Shown one piece after another: positions 31,658 to 40,583 of a stretch of DNA of 53,047 bases; the first letter of the stretch is position 1, and each line of letters starts with the position of its first letter. Under the pieces are notes generated by a model. The model saw only the letters and a list, made by a program, of their open reading frames with translations. It was not told where the DNA came from and ran no database searches. The stretch spans positions 1-53,047 of the forward strand of contig SXJR01000584.1 in assembly GCA_005779305.1 (NCBI GenBank), in the 5' to 3' direction. Made by a program: the position numbers and the translations under genes. The DNA comes from Myxococcales bacterium. GTDB lineage: Bacteria; Myxococcota_A; Polyangia; Haliangiales; Haliangiaceae.

Positions 31658-33868
31658 ATGTTCCTGCGTCGATTCGCGTGTGTCCGTCAGGCCGATCAGA
31701 GCGATTGTGGGCCTGCTGCGCTCGCCACCGTCGCGTTGCACCACGGCCTTCGGGTCGGCCGCGAGCGATTGCGGGACGTGGCGGGGACCGATCGTATCGG
31801 CACCAACCTCGGCGGAATGGCAAAGGCGGCCGAGCGGCTCGGGTTCCTCGCGCGCGCGGTCAAGGGCCCCTACGAGGCGCTCTCCAGCGTGCCGCTGCCC
31901 GCTATCGCCCACGTCCGGACCGAGGCGGGGCTAGGTCACTTCGTCGTCGTCCACCGCGTGACCAGGCGCGGCGTCACGGTCGCCGATCCCGGGCACGGGA
32001 TCCGGACCCTGACCAGGGACCAGTTCGCCTTGCGCTGGACCGGGTACCTGTTGATCCTGACGCCGAACGCCGACCTGAGCGCCGGCGCCGCCCATGCGTC
32101 ACAGGGGCCGACCCTCCGGTTCCTGCGCCTGGTGTCTGCGCAGCGCGGGGTGCTTCTCGAGGCCTTCATCTGTGCGTTGCTGATGACGGTGCTGGCACTG
32201 GGAACGTCGTACTTCGTACAGCATCTCGTCGACTTCGTGTTGGTCCGGCGTGACGGGCGACTGCTCGACGCGTTCGGCATGGGGATGGTGCTCATCGTCG
32301 TCTTCCGCACGCTGTTCGGTACGCTGCGCCAGTACCTGCTGGCCCACGTGGGGCGCCGCGCCGGCCTGCAACTGATCGCCGACTACACACGCCACATCCT
32401 CCACCTGCCGATGCGTTTCTTCGAGATGCGACGGGTGGGTGAGATCATGTCGCGCGTGCAGGACGCGGCCAAGGTGCGCGACGCCATCAGCGGGGTGACA
32501 CTCACCGTGCTGGTCGACGGCACGCTGGTGCTGATCTCGCTGTCCGTCTTGTGGACCTACGATTCACAGCTCGCCGCGGTGGCGACCGTCACCGTCCCGG
32601 CGATGCTGCTGGCAACGGCACTCCACCACCCGGCGATCCGCCGTCGCTCACGCCAGGCCATGGAGCACGGCGCCGATCTGACCGCTCACCTCGCCGAGGA
32701 TGTCTCCGGCGTCGAGACCATCAAGGCGCTCGGGATGGAGGAGCGACGCGGCGAGGAGGGGGAGTCGAAGCTCATCAAGGTGGTGCAAGCTGCGTTCGGC
32801 ACGCAGCTGCTCGGGATCTCGAGCGGTACGCTGGCCATGGCCACGACCGGGCTGGCGAGCGTCGCCGTACTCTGGTACGGGGGGCACCGCGTGATCGACG
32901 GCGCGCTGACGATCGGTCAGCTCATGTTCTTCTACAGCCTGCTCGGCAACCTGCTCGCACCGCTCGAGAGACTGGGTTCCGTGAACATGCAACTACAGGA
33001 CGCGCTGGTCGCCGTCGATCGTCTCTACCAGGTCCTGGATCTCGACGTCGAACAAGATCGCGAGACCAAACGGTGTCCGTTCACGGGGATCCGCGACGCG
33101 ATCGTCTTGCGCGATGTCTCGTTCCAGTACGGTTCGCGGGCGCCGGTGCTCAAGCACGTCGACCTGCGCATCCCGGCAGGCGCCAAGGTCGCCCTGGTCG
33201 GCGAGAGCGGCTCGGGCAAGACGACCATCCTCAAGCTCCTGTTGCAGTTCTACGCGCCGACCGAAGGTCAGGTGCTGATCGATGGCGTCGATATCCGAGA
33301 CCTCGACGTGGTCTCGCTGCGCAGTCGCATCGGCCTGGTGTCGCAGGATCCGTTCGTGTTCACGGGCACCGTGCGTGACAACATCGCCATGGGCCGGCCA
33401 GAGGCGACGCTGGACGAGGTCGTCGCCGCGGCGCGCGCGGCCGGCCTCGAGGAGACCATCGCGCGACTGCCGATGCGTTTCGACACCGTGATCGGCGAAC
33501 GGGGGGCGAACCTGTCAGGCGGGCAGCGGCAGCGGCTCGCGATCGCCCGCGCTCTGCTGGCACGGCCCGAACTGCTCATCTTCGACGAAGCCACCAGTCA
33601 TCTCGACACCGCGACCGAGCGCGCGATCCAGGACAGCCTCGAGGTCGCGCTGGCCGGCAAGACGGTGGTCACCGTCGCCCACCGGCTGAGCACCGTTCGC
33701 GACGCCGATATCATCTACGTTCTCGAGAACGGCCAGGTCGTCGAGCATGGCACGAGCCACGAGCTGCTGCTTCTCGGTGGGCGCTACGCCAGGTTGTGGC
33801 AGGCGCAGAGCCTGCATGTGCCGGAGCTGCCGCGCCCTCGCAGCGTGATGGCGGTGAACCATGCGTGA
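31658..33868 (+). CDS. C39-peptidase ABC exporter for the double-Gly peptides
   Basis: 736 residues from ATG 31658; the frame is open upstream, but the peptidase motif so near the start (VRQADQSDCGPAAL, catalytic Cys17) supports this ATG. His is in GLGHFVVVH and Asp in VADPGHG. Six transmembrane helices lie at about 150-430. The ATPase has Walker A GESGSGKTT (about 516), LSGGQRQR and Walker B LLIFDEATSHLD. It cleaves double-Gly leaders and exports the mature peptides; the cargo is most likely peptides 1-3 just upstream. No ribosome site is seen ahead of the ATG, in line with a leaderless transcript from 31656. Its end overlaps the HlyD start. Confidence 0.95.
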   Translation: MFLRRFACVRQADQSDCGPAALATVALHHGLRVGRERLRDVAGTDRIGTNLGGMAKAAERLGFLARAVKGPYEALSSVPLPAIAHVRTEAGLGHFVVVHRVTRRGVTVADPGHGIRTLTRDQFALRWTGYLLILTPNADLSAGAAHASQGPTLRFLRLVSAQRGVLLEAFICALLMTVLALGTSYFVQHLVDFVLVRRDGRLLDAFGMGMVLIVVFRTLFGTLRQYLLAHVGRRAGLQLIADYTRHILHLPMRFFEMRRVGEIMSRVQDAAKVRDAISGVTLTVLVDGTLVLISLSVLWTYDSQLAAVATVTVPAMLLATALHHPAIRRRSRQAMEHGADLTAHLAEDVSGVETIKALGMEERRGEEGESKLIKVVQAAFGTQLLGISSGTLAMATTGLASVAVLWYGGHRVIDGALTIGQLMFFYSLLGNLLAPLERLGSVNMQLQDALVAVDRLYQVLDLDVEQDRETKRCPFTGIRDAIVLRDVSFQYGSRAPVLKHVDLRIPAGAKVALVGESGSGKTTILKLLLQFYAPTEGQVLIDGVDIRDLDVVSLRSRIGLVSQDPFVFTGTVRDNIAMGRPEATLDEVVAAARAAGLEETIARLPMRFDTVIGERGANLSGGQRQRLAIARALLARPELLIFDEATSHLDTATERAIQDSLEVALAGKTVVTVAHRLSTVRDADIIYVLENGQVVEHGTSHELLLLGGRYARLWQAQSLHVPELPRPRSVMAVNHA

Positions 33869-35132
33869 CGCTTCGATTCTCGATCTCTCCCAGTGCACTG
33901 AGTTCCGCCAGACGCTGATGGCGCGGCCGCCGCGCATCGTCCATGGCGCAGCGCTCCTGACCGCCAGCGTCGTTGCTGTCGCCGTCGCGTGGTTGGCGGT
34001 CACGCCCGCCGAGCTGGTGGTCCGCGCGCCGGCGCGGGTCCGTCCGGCGTCGGGCGTGCTCCGAGCCTTCGGCGGCTCCAGTGGGGAAGAGGTTGTCGCG
34101 GCCACGGCCGGGCGCGTCGCCGAGGTCCTGTTCCAGCCCGGCCAGACGGTGCGCAAGGGCGACGTGTTGATCCGGCTCGACGCGTCTCGTCTCGACAACG
34201 AGATCGCCGGCCTGGAGCAGACCATCGGCGTGCTCGACGACGAACTCGCCGGGATGGAGCGATTGGCGCAGCTCTCGGAGCGGCAGTTCGCCGCCGCCCA
34301 GGAGCGCGCGGGCGCCGAGCTCGCCGACGCCGTTGGCACCGTGCGTGAGGATCGCGGCCGCCGCGCGTCGCAGGCCCGCGCGGCGCTGGCCGAGCTACGC
34401 AGCGCACAAGACGAGCATGAACGGATCAGCGGCCTCGTCGCGGGCGGCGCGGCTTCGCGCAGCGAGCTCCAGGCCGCCGAGTTGCGGCTCAGCCAGGTAC
34501 GCGAGGCGGTCGCCACGGCGCAGCTGCCGGTTGGCGCGGGCCGGGTCGCCGTGCTGCACCGGGTGCGCGACCTGGCAGCGCACGATCACGCGGTGACCCT
34601 CCAGCAGCTTGGTCTGGAACAGCTGCGAACCCGTGGTGCGCTGGTCACTGCCCGCCAGCGGCTCGCGGGCCTCCTGCTCGACAAGGAGCAGACGCTGGTG
34701 CGCGCGCACCTCGACGGCATCGTCACCGCCGGCGCCATCCGGGTCGGCGACATGATCACGCCCGGCAAGGCGACGTGTGCAATCGCCCCACTCGAGGGCC
34801 TCCGCATCGACGCCGCCGTCAACGCCTCCGACGTGGCTCAGATCCGGATCGGGATGGCGGTGCGAATCCAGCTCGACGCGTTCTCGGTGCGGCGCCACGG
34901 AAGCCTGGACGGTGAGGTCGAGGAGATCTCCCCGGATGCCGACGTGGTCACGTTGCCGGGTGGAGGGCAAGCGACCTACTACCTTGTGCGCGTCGCGCTG
35001 GGCGGCGCGCGGGGTAGCGGCTTCGGCCCGCTCAAGCTGGGCATGACGGGGCAAGTCGAGATCGTGACCGGTCGGAAGCGGTTGCTCGAGGTGCTGGTGG
35101 GTGACCTGCAGAGGGCGATCAGCCTCAACTGA
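33861..35132 (+). CDS. HlyD-family membrane fusion protein
   Basis: 423 residues. The N-terminal cytosolic segment is followed by one transmembrane helix (about 28-48, GAALLTASVVAVAVAWLAV), the biotinyl-lipoyl-like half (VVAATAGRVAEVLFQPGQ), a long alpha-hairpin (about 110-260, many heptad Leu/Ala), and the return half with RAHLDGIVTAGAIRVGD and a beta-barrel end (GMAVRIQLDAFSV, PLKLGMTGQVEI). It acts as the periplasmic adaptor between the C39 exporter and the TolC-like channel of this operon. ATG 33861 overlaps the exporter stop by 8 bases, so the two are coupled. Confidence 0.93.
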   Translation: MRDASILDLSQCTEFRQTLMARPPRIVHGAALLTASVVAVAVAWLAVTPAELVVRAPARVRPASGVLRAFGGSSGEEVVAATAGRVAEVLFQPGQTVRKGDVLIRLDASRLDNEIAGLEQTIGVLDDELAGMERLAQLSERQFAAAQERAGAELADAVGTVREDRGRRASQARAALAELRSAQDEHERISGLVAGGAASRSELQAAELRLSQVREAVATAQLPVGAGRVAVLHRVRDLAAHDHAVTLQQLGLEQLRTRGALVTARQRLAGLLLDKEQTLVRAHLDGIVTAGAIRVGDMITPGKATCAIAPLEGLRIDAAVNASDVAQIRIGMAVRIQLDAFSVRRHGSLDGEVEEISPDADVVTLPGGGQATYYLVRVALGGARGSGFGPLKLGMTGQVEIVTGRKRLLEVLVGDLQRAISLN

Positions 35133-35142
35133 AGGAGCACTG

Positions 35143-36654
35143 ATGCGCACCATCGTGATGACATGCATGCTGATCTCTCTGGCGGCGGTCCGAGCCGCTG
35201 ACGCGGACGGGCCGCGAGCCGCGGGCGAGACGTTCTCGTTGCGAGAGGTGCTGCTGACCGCCGTGCGACAGAATCCGGAGCTTGCCGGCTTCTCCATGGA
35301 CGTGACCATCGCGCGCGCCGGGATCGTCGAGGCGACCGGGTCATTCGACACCACGCTCGACGCCCGGGTCACTGCAGGCACCAGCCGCAAGGACCCGACC
35401 CCGGGCGCGATCTACGAACAGCTCGAGAAGGACGGCGTCGCGGTCAGCGTCGGCGGCACGAGCCGTCTGCGGGCCGGTGGTTCAGTGTCGCTGCGCCTCG
35501 AGGCGGGGACCAACCGCACCATGAACCGGTTGTCGCAGGCGGGCCGCGACCTCGACGAGCATAGCCGCCTCTATCAGCCGACGCTCCGCCTCAGCGCCGT
35601 GCAACCGCTGCTGAAGGGGATGGGATGGGCTGCGCGGGCCCCGCTGGAGCGCGCGCGGGTCGCGACGGATGTGGCGATGCTGGCGCGTGAGGTCGCGGCG
35701 GCGACGGTGTTGCGTGACGTCGTCATCGCGTACTGGGAGCTGGTGTTTGCCCATCGCGAGCTCGAGATCCGCCGGTCGTCGCTCCAGCTAGCCAGAGAGC
35801 AACTGCGCATCGTGAAGCTCGGCATCGAGCTCGGCAAGCACCCGCCGGACGCGTTTGCGGAAGTGGAGGTCGAGGTCGGCCTGCGCGAAGAGGACGTGCT
35901 GATCGCGGAGAACGGCGTCGCCGAGCGATCCCTCGACCTCCGTCGGCTCGCCGGCCTCGAGGTAGGGCCCGGGCGGATCCTGGTCGATCCCAGCGACCAG
36001 CCGGCGGATGTCCACCCGGAGCGAGATCTCGAGGAAGCTGTCGAGCTGGCCCTGGCGCAAAGCCCCGCGCTCCAAGAGGTGCGTGGACGGCGGCGCAGCG
36101 CGGCGCTCGAGCTCCGCGCCCGTGAAGACGCGACGCGGCCCCAGCTCGACCTGCAGCTCGATGTCGCCGCGGCAGGCAGCGACCGCGAGCCGACCGACGC
36201 GGTCGGCCGCATGGCCGGGTTTGGTGGGCTCGATGCCAAGGTCGGCCTGCTCCTGACGGTGCCCCTGGCAGGCGACGGAGCTCGGGGCGCACGCGACGTG
36301 GCTCGCGGCCAGGTGCTCAAGGCGCGAATGACCGAGGCCGACGTGAGCGCGCAGGTCACGCTGGCGGTCGTGCGCGCCGTGAACGAAGTCCGGCTTGCCC
36401 GCAAGCGCGCCCTGGTGCTCGCAACGTCGGCCGAGCTCGGTCGCGTCAACCTGAGCCACGAGAACCAGCGGTACGAGCTGGGGGCCAGCACCAGCTTCGA
36501 GGTGCTCAAGCGGCAACGCGAGCTGGCCGAGATCCAGCTGCGCCAGGCGCGCGCGTCGATCGACCACCTCGTTGCCTTGGCACGTCTGGAGGCCCTCACC
36601 GGGGAGCTCATCGGGTCGTGGGGAATCGCCACCGCTGGCGAGAGCAGGAGATGA
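35143..36654 (+). CDS. TolC-family outer membrane efflux channel
   Basis: 503 residues from ATG 35143 with AAGGAG upstream. The signal peptide MRTIVMTCMLISLAAVRA precedes FSLREVLLTAVRQNPELAGF, the usual TolC first repeat. Two repeats of helix-rich sequence with Arg/Ala/Glu coiled coils follow (VIAYWELVFAHRELEIRRSS; NEVRLARKRALVLATSA) and the family ending YELGASTSFEVLKRQRELAE. Outer-membrane trimeric exit duct for type I secretion. It completes an ABC-HlyD-TolC set for peptides 1-3 and may also serve the lanthipeptide exporter, which lacks its own TolC. Confidence 0.92.
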   Translation: MRTIVMTCMLISLAAVRAADADGPRAAGETFSLREVLLTAVRQNPELAGFSMDVTIARAGIVEATGSFDTTLDARVTAGTSRKDPTPGAIYEQLEKDGVAVSVGGTSRLRAGGSVSLRLEAGTNRTMNRLSQAGRDLDEHSRLYQPTLRLSAVQPLLKGMGWAARAPLERARVATDVAMLAREVAAATVLRDVVIAYWELVFAHRELEIRRSSLQLAREQLRIVKLGIELGKHPPDAFAEVEVEVGLREEDVLIAENGVAERSLDLRRLAGLEVGPGRILVDPSDQPADVHPERDLEEAVELALAQSPALQEVRGRRRSAALELRAREDATRPQLDLQLDVAAAGSDREPTDAVGRMAGFGGLDAKVGLLLTVPLAGDGARGARDVARGQVLKARMTEADVSAQVTLAVVRAVNEVRLARKRALVLATSAELGRVNLSHENQRYELGASTSFEVLKRQRELAEIQLRQARASIDHLVALARLEALTGELIGSWGIATAGESRR

Positions 36655-36656
36655 TG

Positions 36657-37406
36657 ATGTCGCGATCCATCCTTCACATCGCGGTGCTGGTATCGGTCGG
36701 CGTGAGTGGGCTGGTTCGCGCGGGGGTCGCAGAGACGTACGGCGCCGGCGGAGCGACCGTCGGCGAGCGTGGGGCGGGGCTGGCCGGAGCCTTCGAGTCG
36801 CAGAATGGCGCATTGCTGCTGGCGGTTCGCGCCGAGTACGGTGCCGGACTGGGTGAGATGGGCGACGCGGCGGGACTCGAAGGCTTCGAGGGCACCGCCC
36901 TGTTTGGGCTGGGGCCAGCGCTCGGGCCAGCATCGGTGAACGCCGCGACCGTGTGGGACGAGCGATGCGTCGCCAAGGTGGCAGCGGTCGAGCGCGAGGA
37001 CGGTTGTTGGCTCTCCGCCACCGCCCTGATCTCCCGTGACCCGCCGGTCCGCATCTCGCGTCGGTGGGCGCTCCTCGGCGGCGCGCGCGCGGGGACCGGC
37101 GGTTTCTCCGACACGGTCCGGCTGAGCGGGGTGGTTTCCGGTCGCTGGCACCTCGGCGGTGCGAGCCGATCGTTCGGTCGGCAATTCGTCGAGTTCGGGG
37201 TCGCCAAGGTCGTTGCCGGGCGGGATCGGCCGCATCTCAAGCACACACCGCTGGTTCCTGGATGGTACGCGCGGGTTCAGCTCCAGCGCGGCCTGCTGTT
37301 CACCGCGGAGGTCGGGGTCACCGGCCTCGCCTACCGCGATCGCCAGGGTGGCTTGCTGCCCGAACTCTATGGCCGAGTCTCGGTCATGCTCGCATGGGGG
37401 ACCTGA
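36657..37406 (+). CDS. Exported protein of unknown function, peptide operon
   Basis: 249 residues. The start could be any of three ATGs at 36651, 36654 or 36657; 36657 has the best spacing from GCAGGAG. The signal peptide is MSRSILHIAVLVSVGVSG... VRA. The mature part is Gly-rich with alternating hydrophobic residues (AGLAGAFESQNGALLLAVRAE; GARAGTGGFSDTVRL; ARVQLQRGLLFTAEVGV), suggesting an eight-or-more-stranded beta-barrel ending in an aromatic/hydrophobic strand (VSVMLAWGT). Not recognised as a known family. Directly linked to tolC (overlapping starts), so a role in export or self-protection at the outer membrane is possible. Confidence 0.7.
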   Translation: MSRSILHIAVLVSVGVSGLVRAGVAETYGAGGATVGERGAGLAGAFESQNGALLLAVRAEYGAGLGEMGDAAGLEGFEGTALFGLGPALGPASVNAATVWDERCVAKVAAVEREDGCWLSATALISRDPPVRISRRWALLGGARAGTGGFSDTVRLSGVVSGRWHLGGASRSFGRQFVEFGVAKVVAGRDRPHLKHTPLVPGWYARVQLQRGLLFTAEVGVTGLAYRDRQGGLLPELYGRVSVMLAWGT

Positions 37407-37407
37407 G

Positions 37408-38094
37408 ATGCGCCCACCGATTCATGCGCTCGTCGCCCTCGTCGCCGCCGGCGCCTGCGTCGACGAACACGACGTCGACGTGTACGTCGTACTTCCCGCG
37501 CTCCCCGACGTCTGCGCGCTGGCGGGCGTCGGCCGGGTCGAACTCGCGATCGAGGGGCCCGGCCCCGAGTCGTTCTCGATCCGCTCCGAGATCTGCGAGG
37601 TACTCGAGGGCCCGTACTCGGGCTTCACGGACACGGCCGACGGCCCCTTGCGCTTCTCGCGCCTGGAGGCCGGCTTCTTCTTTGTCACGATTGTCTTGAC
37701 CGACGACGACGGCACGCAACGCGGCGACCGTTCGCTTCCGTTCGACTCCCGCGAGAGCGACCTGTTTGTCCCACTGGATCGCGTCGACCTCTGGGGGTGG
37801 CAGACGACGAGCGCGACGGTCCATCTGCCGGCCTGCGATCTCGATCCCACGCTGGCAGCGGTTCACCTCGAGCTCACGCCTGCCCTGGCGTATCGCCCCC
37901 TGCACGACGTGGTCGTGCCGTGCGCGCGCCCAGGTCCGACTCGGGCGACGTTCGACGTGCCGCTCGGACCGATCGCGATCCTGGCCGAGGGCACGCTCGA
38001 CGATGGCACACCGTGCTACGCCGGCGCGCTCGACGGGTTCTTCGACGAAGTCAGCCGAGAGGCAGATCTAGCTCTGCAGAAGGTATGTCCATGA
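37408..38094 (+). CDS. Exported lipoprotein-like protein of unknown function
   Basis: 228 residues, ATG 37408 directly after the previous stop. The N-terminus MRPPIHALVALVAAGAC is a short signal with a loose lipobox (AGAC). The mature part has a beta-rich look (VDVYVVLPALPDVC; RVELAIEGPG; FFVTIVLTDDDGTQRGDR) and six Cys in all, fitting an extracytoplasmic Ig- or carboxypeptidase-regulatory-like fold. No known family was recognised. It is the second of three exported proteins between the channel and the sigma54 activator and is a candidate immunity or accessory factor. Confidence 0.65.
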   Translation: MRPPIHALVALVAAGACVDEHDVDVYVVLPALPDVCALAGVGRVELAIEGPGPESFSIRSEICEVLEGPYSGFTDTADGPLRFSRLEAGFFFVTIVLTDDDGTQRGDRSLPFDSRESDLFVPLDRVDLWGWQTTSATVHLPACDLDPTLAAVHLELTPALAYRPLHDVVVPCARPGPTRATFDVPLGPIAILAEGTLDDGTPCYAGALDGFFDEVSREADLALQKVCP

Positions 38095-38666
38095 AGCGCG
38101 CCCTCCTCTTGTTGACCTCTCTCTCTCTCTCCGGGTGCGAGCTCGACCAGGCATCCGAGGCGCTCGGGCCCTGCGAGGCCATCGTGACCGAGTCCCCGCT
38201 CGAACCGGGACTCCATCGCGAGCCGGGCACAGCGATCGAGTGGAGCTCCAATCCGCCAGTGACCGGGGAGCATTACGTGATCTGGGCGCGGTGGGGTCTC
38301 ACGTATCAGGACCCGCCGCTCGAGCGGGGGTACTGGCTACACAACGCTGAGCACGGCGGCATCGTGTTCTTGTTCAACTGCCCCGACGGTTGTCCCGATG
38401 AGGTGGCTCGATTGGAGGAGCTCGCGCGTGAGCTCCCTGTCGACCCGCGGTGTGAGGAACCGATCCACAACCGAACGCTTGTCACCGCCGACCCGCTGCT
38501 CCCTCCCGACGTCCGCATCGCCGCCGTGGCCTGGGGCGTCAGCTACGCCGCGACCTGCATCGACGAGGTCACCCTGCGCCAGTTTGCGACGGACCACTAC
38601 GGTCGCGCACCAGAGAACTTCTGCGCGCAGAGCAGCTACCCGCCGTCGCCCCCGACCTCGCGGTGA
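38091..38666 (+). CDS. DUF3105-family lipoprotein
   Basis: 191 residues; ATG 38091 overlaps the previous stop. Lipobox LSGC (LLTSLSLSGC). The central block NPPVTGEHYVIWARWG then WLHNAEHGGIVFLFNC matches the DUF3105 signature (PPTSG-H ... HN-EHG), with conserved His that may bind a metal. DUF3105 proteins are common in actinobacteria and myxobacteria, often near disulphide or membrane genes, and have no known function. Cysteines in the C-terminal half (CPDGC, CEE, TC, FC) may form disulphides. It ends the export operon; the FHA activator starts 126 bases later. Confidence 0.88.
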   Translation: MKRALLLLTSLSLSGCELDQASEALGPCEAIVTESPLEPGLHREPGTAIEWSSNPPVTGEHYVIWARWGLTYQDPPLERGYWLHNAEHGGIVFLFNCPDGCPDEVARLEELARELPVDPRCEEPIHNRTLVTADPLLPPDVRIAAVAWGVSYAATCIDEVTLRQFATDHYGRAPENFCAQSSYPPSPPTSR

Positions 38667-38792
38667 GGGAGCCCACGCCTCGAACGTCGATCCCCCTCGC
38701 GGGGCGGGCGTGGGCGTGCGCGCGCTGGACACAACCGCCTTCCGTGCCGGTGCCTGAGGTATCGTGGTCGACGCACCCGCCGGCTCCTCAAC

Positions 38793-40562
38793 GTGCCCAG
38801 GTCCAGCAAGTCGCAGAAGGCGAACAACCCGACCCAGCGCGCCGCGCGCGCCGCGCCGCCGCCGCAGCTCGGCCGGCTGTGGGTCGTGGCGATCTCCGAC
38901 GGCGCCTTCGTCTCGCATCCGTTGCCCGACGCGGGCGACATCGTGATCGGCCGCAACCCCAGCTGTGACGTGCGCGTCGACGATCCCTCGATCAGCCGGC
39001 GCCACGCGATCCTCCACCTCGGCGCGTCGTTGACGATCGAGGATGTCGGTTCGGCCAACGGCACCCGGCTGGGCCAGCGCGTGCTGGAGCCGCACCGACC
39101 GGTCGCGCTGGGGGTCGGCGAGGTGGTCGACATCGGCAGCGCCATGATCATCGTCCAGGAGCGCTCTCAGCCGCTGCGATCACGGCGCGTGTGGAGCCAC
39201 GATCACTTCGAGGGCCGGGTCGCCGGCGAGTGCCTGCGCGCCGCCCGGCGGGGGACGTCGTTCGCGCTGCTCGCGCTGCGCGTCGAAGCGATCGCGATGG
39301 CCTCCGTCGAGGACTTGCTGGCCGGGGTCCTTGGTCCCGAGGATCTGGTCGGCGAATACGCCGCCGGCGAGATCGAGGTGCTCCTGGTTGACGCCGACGA
39401 GGCCGCCGCCACCAAGGTGCTGGCGCGGCTGTCGCCGGGAATGCGCGCCCGCGCTCGGCTGGCGATGTACCCGCGCGACGGTCGTGACGTCGACCAGCTC
39501 GTCGCCGAGGCCTGGGCCGAACCGCGGGCCGGGAGCGCGGCGCCGCCGGTGGTGCTCGACGACTCCGCCATGCAGCAGCTCCACCGCCTCGTCGATCGCA
39601 TCGCCGCCGGCAACATCAGCGTGCTGATCCTCGGCGAGACCGGCGTGGGCAAGGAGGTCCTCGCCGAGACCATCCACCGGCGCTCGCCGCGCGCGGCCCA
39701 GCCATTCGTCAGACTCAACTGTGCGGCGCTGACCGAGACCTTGCTCGAGAGCGAGCTGTTCGGCCACGAGCGCGGCGCATTCACCGGCGCGGTGCAGGCC
39801 AAGCCGGGGTTGCTGGAGACCGCCGACGGCGGCACCGTGTTCCTCGACGAGCTCGGCGAGATGCCGATGTCGACCCAGGTCAAGCTCCTGCGCGTGATCG
39901 AGGCCCGGCAGGTGCAGCGCGTCGGTGCGCTGAAGGCGCGACCGATCGACGTCCGCTTCCTGGCCGCGACCAACCGCGACCTGGAGGCCGAGATCGCCCG
40001 CGGTGGGTTCCGCGCCGATCTCTACTTCCGCCTCAACGGCATCGCCCTCTCGATCCCGCCGCTGCGCCAGCGGGTCTCGGAGATCGAAGGCCTGGCCCGG
40101 GTGTTCATCGCCCAGTTCGCCGAGCAGACCGGGCGCCCACCACCGGCGCTGTCGCGGCCGGCGCTGGCCCTGATGCACCAGTACAGCTGGCCGGGGAACA
40201 TCCGCGAGCTGCGCAACGTCGCCGAGCGCGCGGTCCTCTTGTGCGCGTCGGACGCGATCGGCCCCGAGCACCTACCGCTCGAGAAGATGCGCGCCACCTA
40301 CGCCGCCCCGGCGCCCGCCGCAGTCCCCGGCGCGGCGAGGTCGTCCCCGATCGCCGCCGGGCCGCCAGCCGACCCCGGCGCGCCCACCCGGGACAGTATC
40401 CGGCGCGAGATGGCCGACCTCGAGCGCCAGCGTCTCATCGACGCGCTCGCCCAGCACGCCGGCAACCAGACCGCGACCGCCAAGGCCCTCGGCATCTCGC
40501 GCCGGACCCTGGTCAGTCGCCTCCGCGAGTACAAGATCCCTCGTCCCCAGCGGCCTGGCTGA
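38793..40562 (+). CDS. Sigma54 activator: FHA - degenerate GGDEF - AAA+ - Fis HTH (paralogue)
   Basis: 589 residues from GTG 38793. FHA domain (about 50-105, IGRNPSCDVRVDDPSISRRH and SANGTRL), middle domain with AGEIE in place of GGDEF (VGEYAAGEIEVLLVDADE, ARLAMYPRDGRD), AAA+ with Walker A GETGVGKE (about 281), GAFTGA loop (about 328), Walker B TVFLDELGE, and Fis HTH ([16 protein letters not shown]). It is the clear paralogue of the 16827-18650 activator, with the same unusual middle domain, and sits at the end of the double-Gly peptide locus as the other sits in the lanthipeptide locus. It likely drives the 30867 and 31630 promoters. No kinase is adjacent. Confidence 0.95.
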   Translation: MPRSSKSQKANNPTQRAARAAPPPQLGRLWVVAISDGAFVSHPLPDAGDIVIGRNPSCDVRVDDPSISRRHAILHLGASLTIEDVGSANGTRLGQRVLEPHRPVALGVGEVVDIGSAMIIVQERSQPLRSRRVWSHDHFEGRVAGECLRAARRGTSFALLALRVEAIAMASVEDLLAGVLGPEDLVGEYAAGEIEVLLVDADEAAATKVLARLSPGMRARARLAMYPRDGRDVDQLVAEAWAEPRAGSAAPPVVLDDSAMQQLHRLVDRIAAGNISVLILGETGVGKEVLAETIHRRSPRAAQPFVRLNCAALTETLLESELFGHERGAFTGAVQAKPGLLETADGGTVFLDELGEMPMSTQVKLLRVIEARQVQRVGALKARPIDVRFLAATNRDLEAEIARGGFRADLYFRLNGIALSIPPLRQRVSEIEGLARVFIAQFAEQTGRPPPALSRPALALMHQYSWPGNIRELRNVAERAVLLCASDAIGPEHLPLEKMRATYAAPAPAAVPGAARSSPIAAGPPADPGAPTRDSIRREMADLERQRLIDALAQHAGNQTATAKALGISRRTLVSRLREYKIPRPQRPG

Positions 40563-40582
40563 TGGGCTGGCTGATGGGCTGA
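40559..40582 (+). repeat. Small tandem 12-bp duplication at gene end
   Basis: Two copies of CTGATGGGCTG(G/A) overlap the stop codon of the activator gene and fill the gap to the convergent lipoprotein gene. Likely slippage. Confidence 0.7.
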
Positions 40583-40583
40583 C

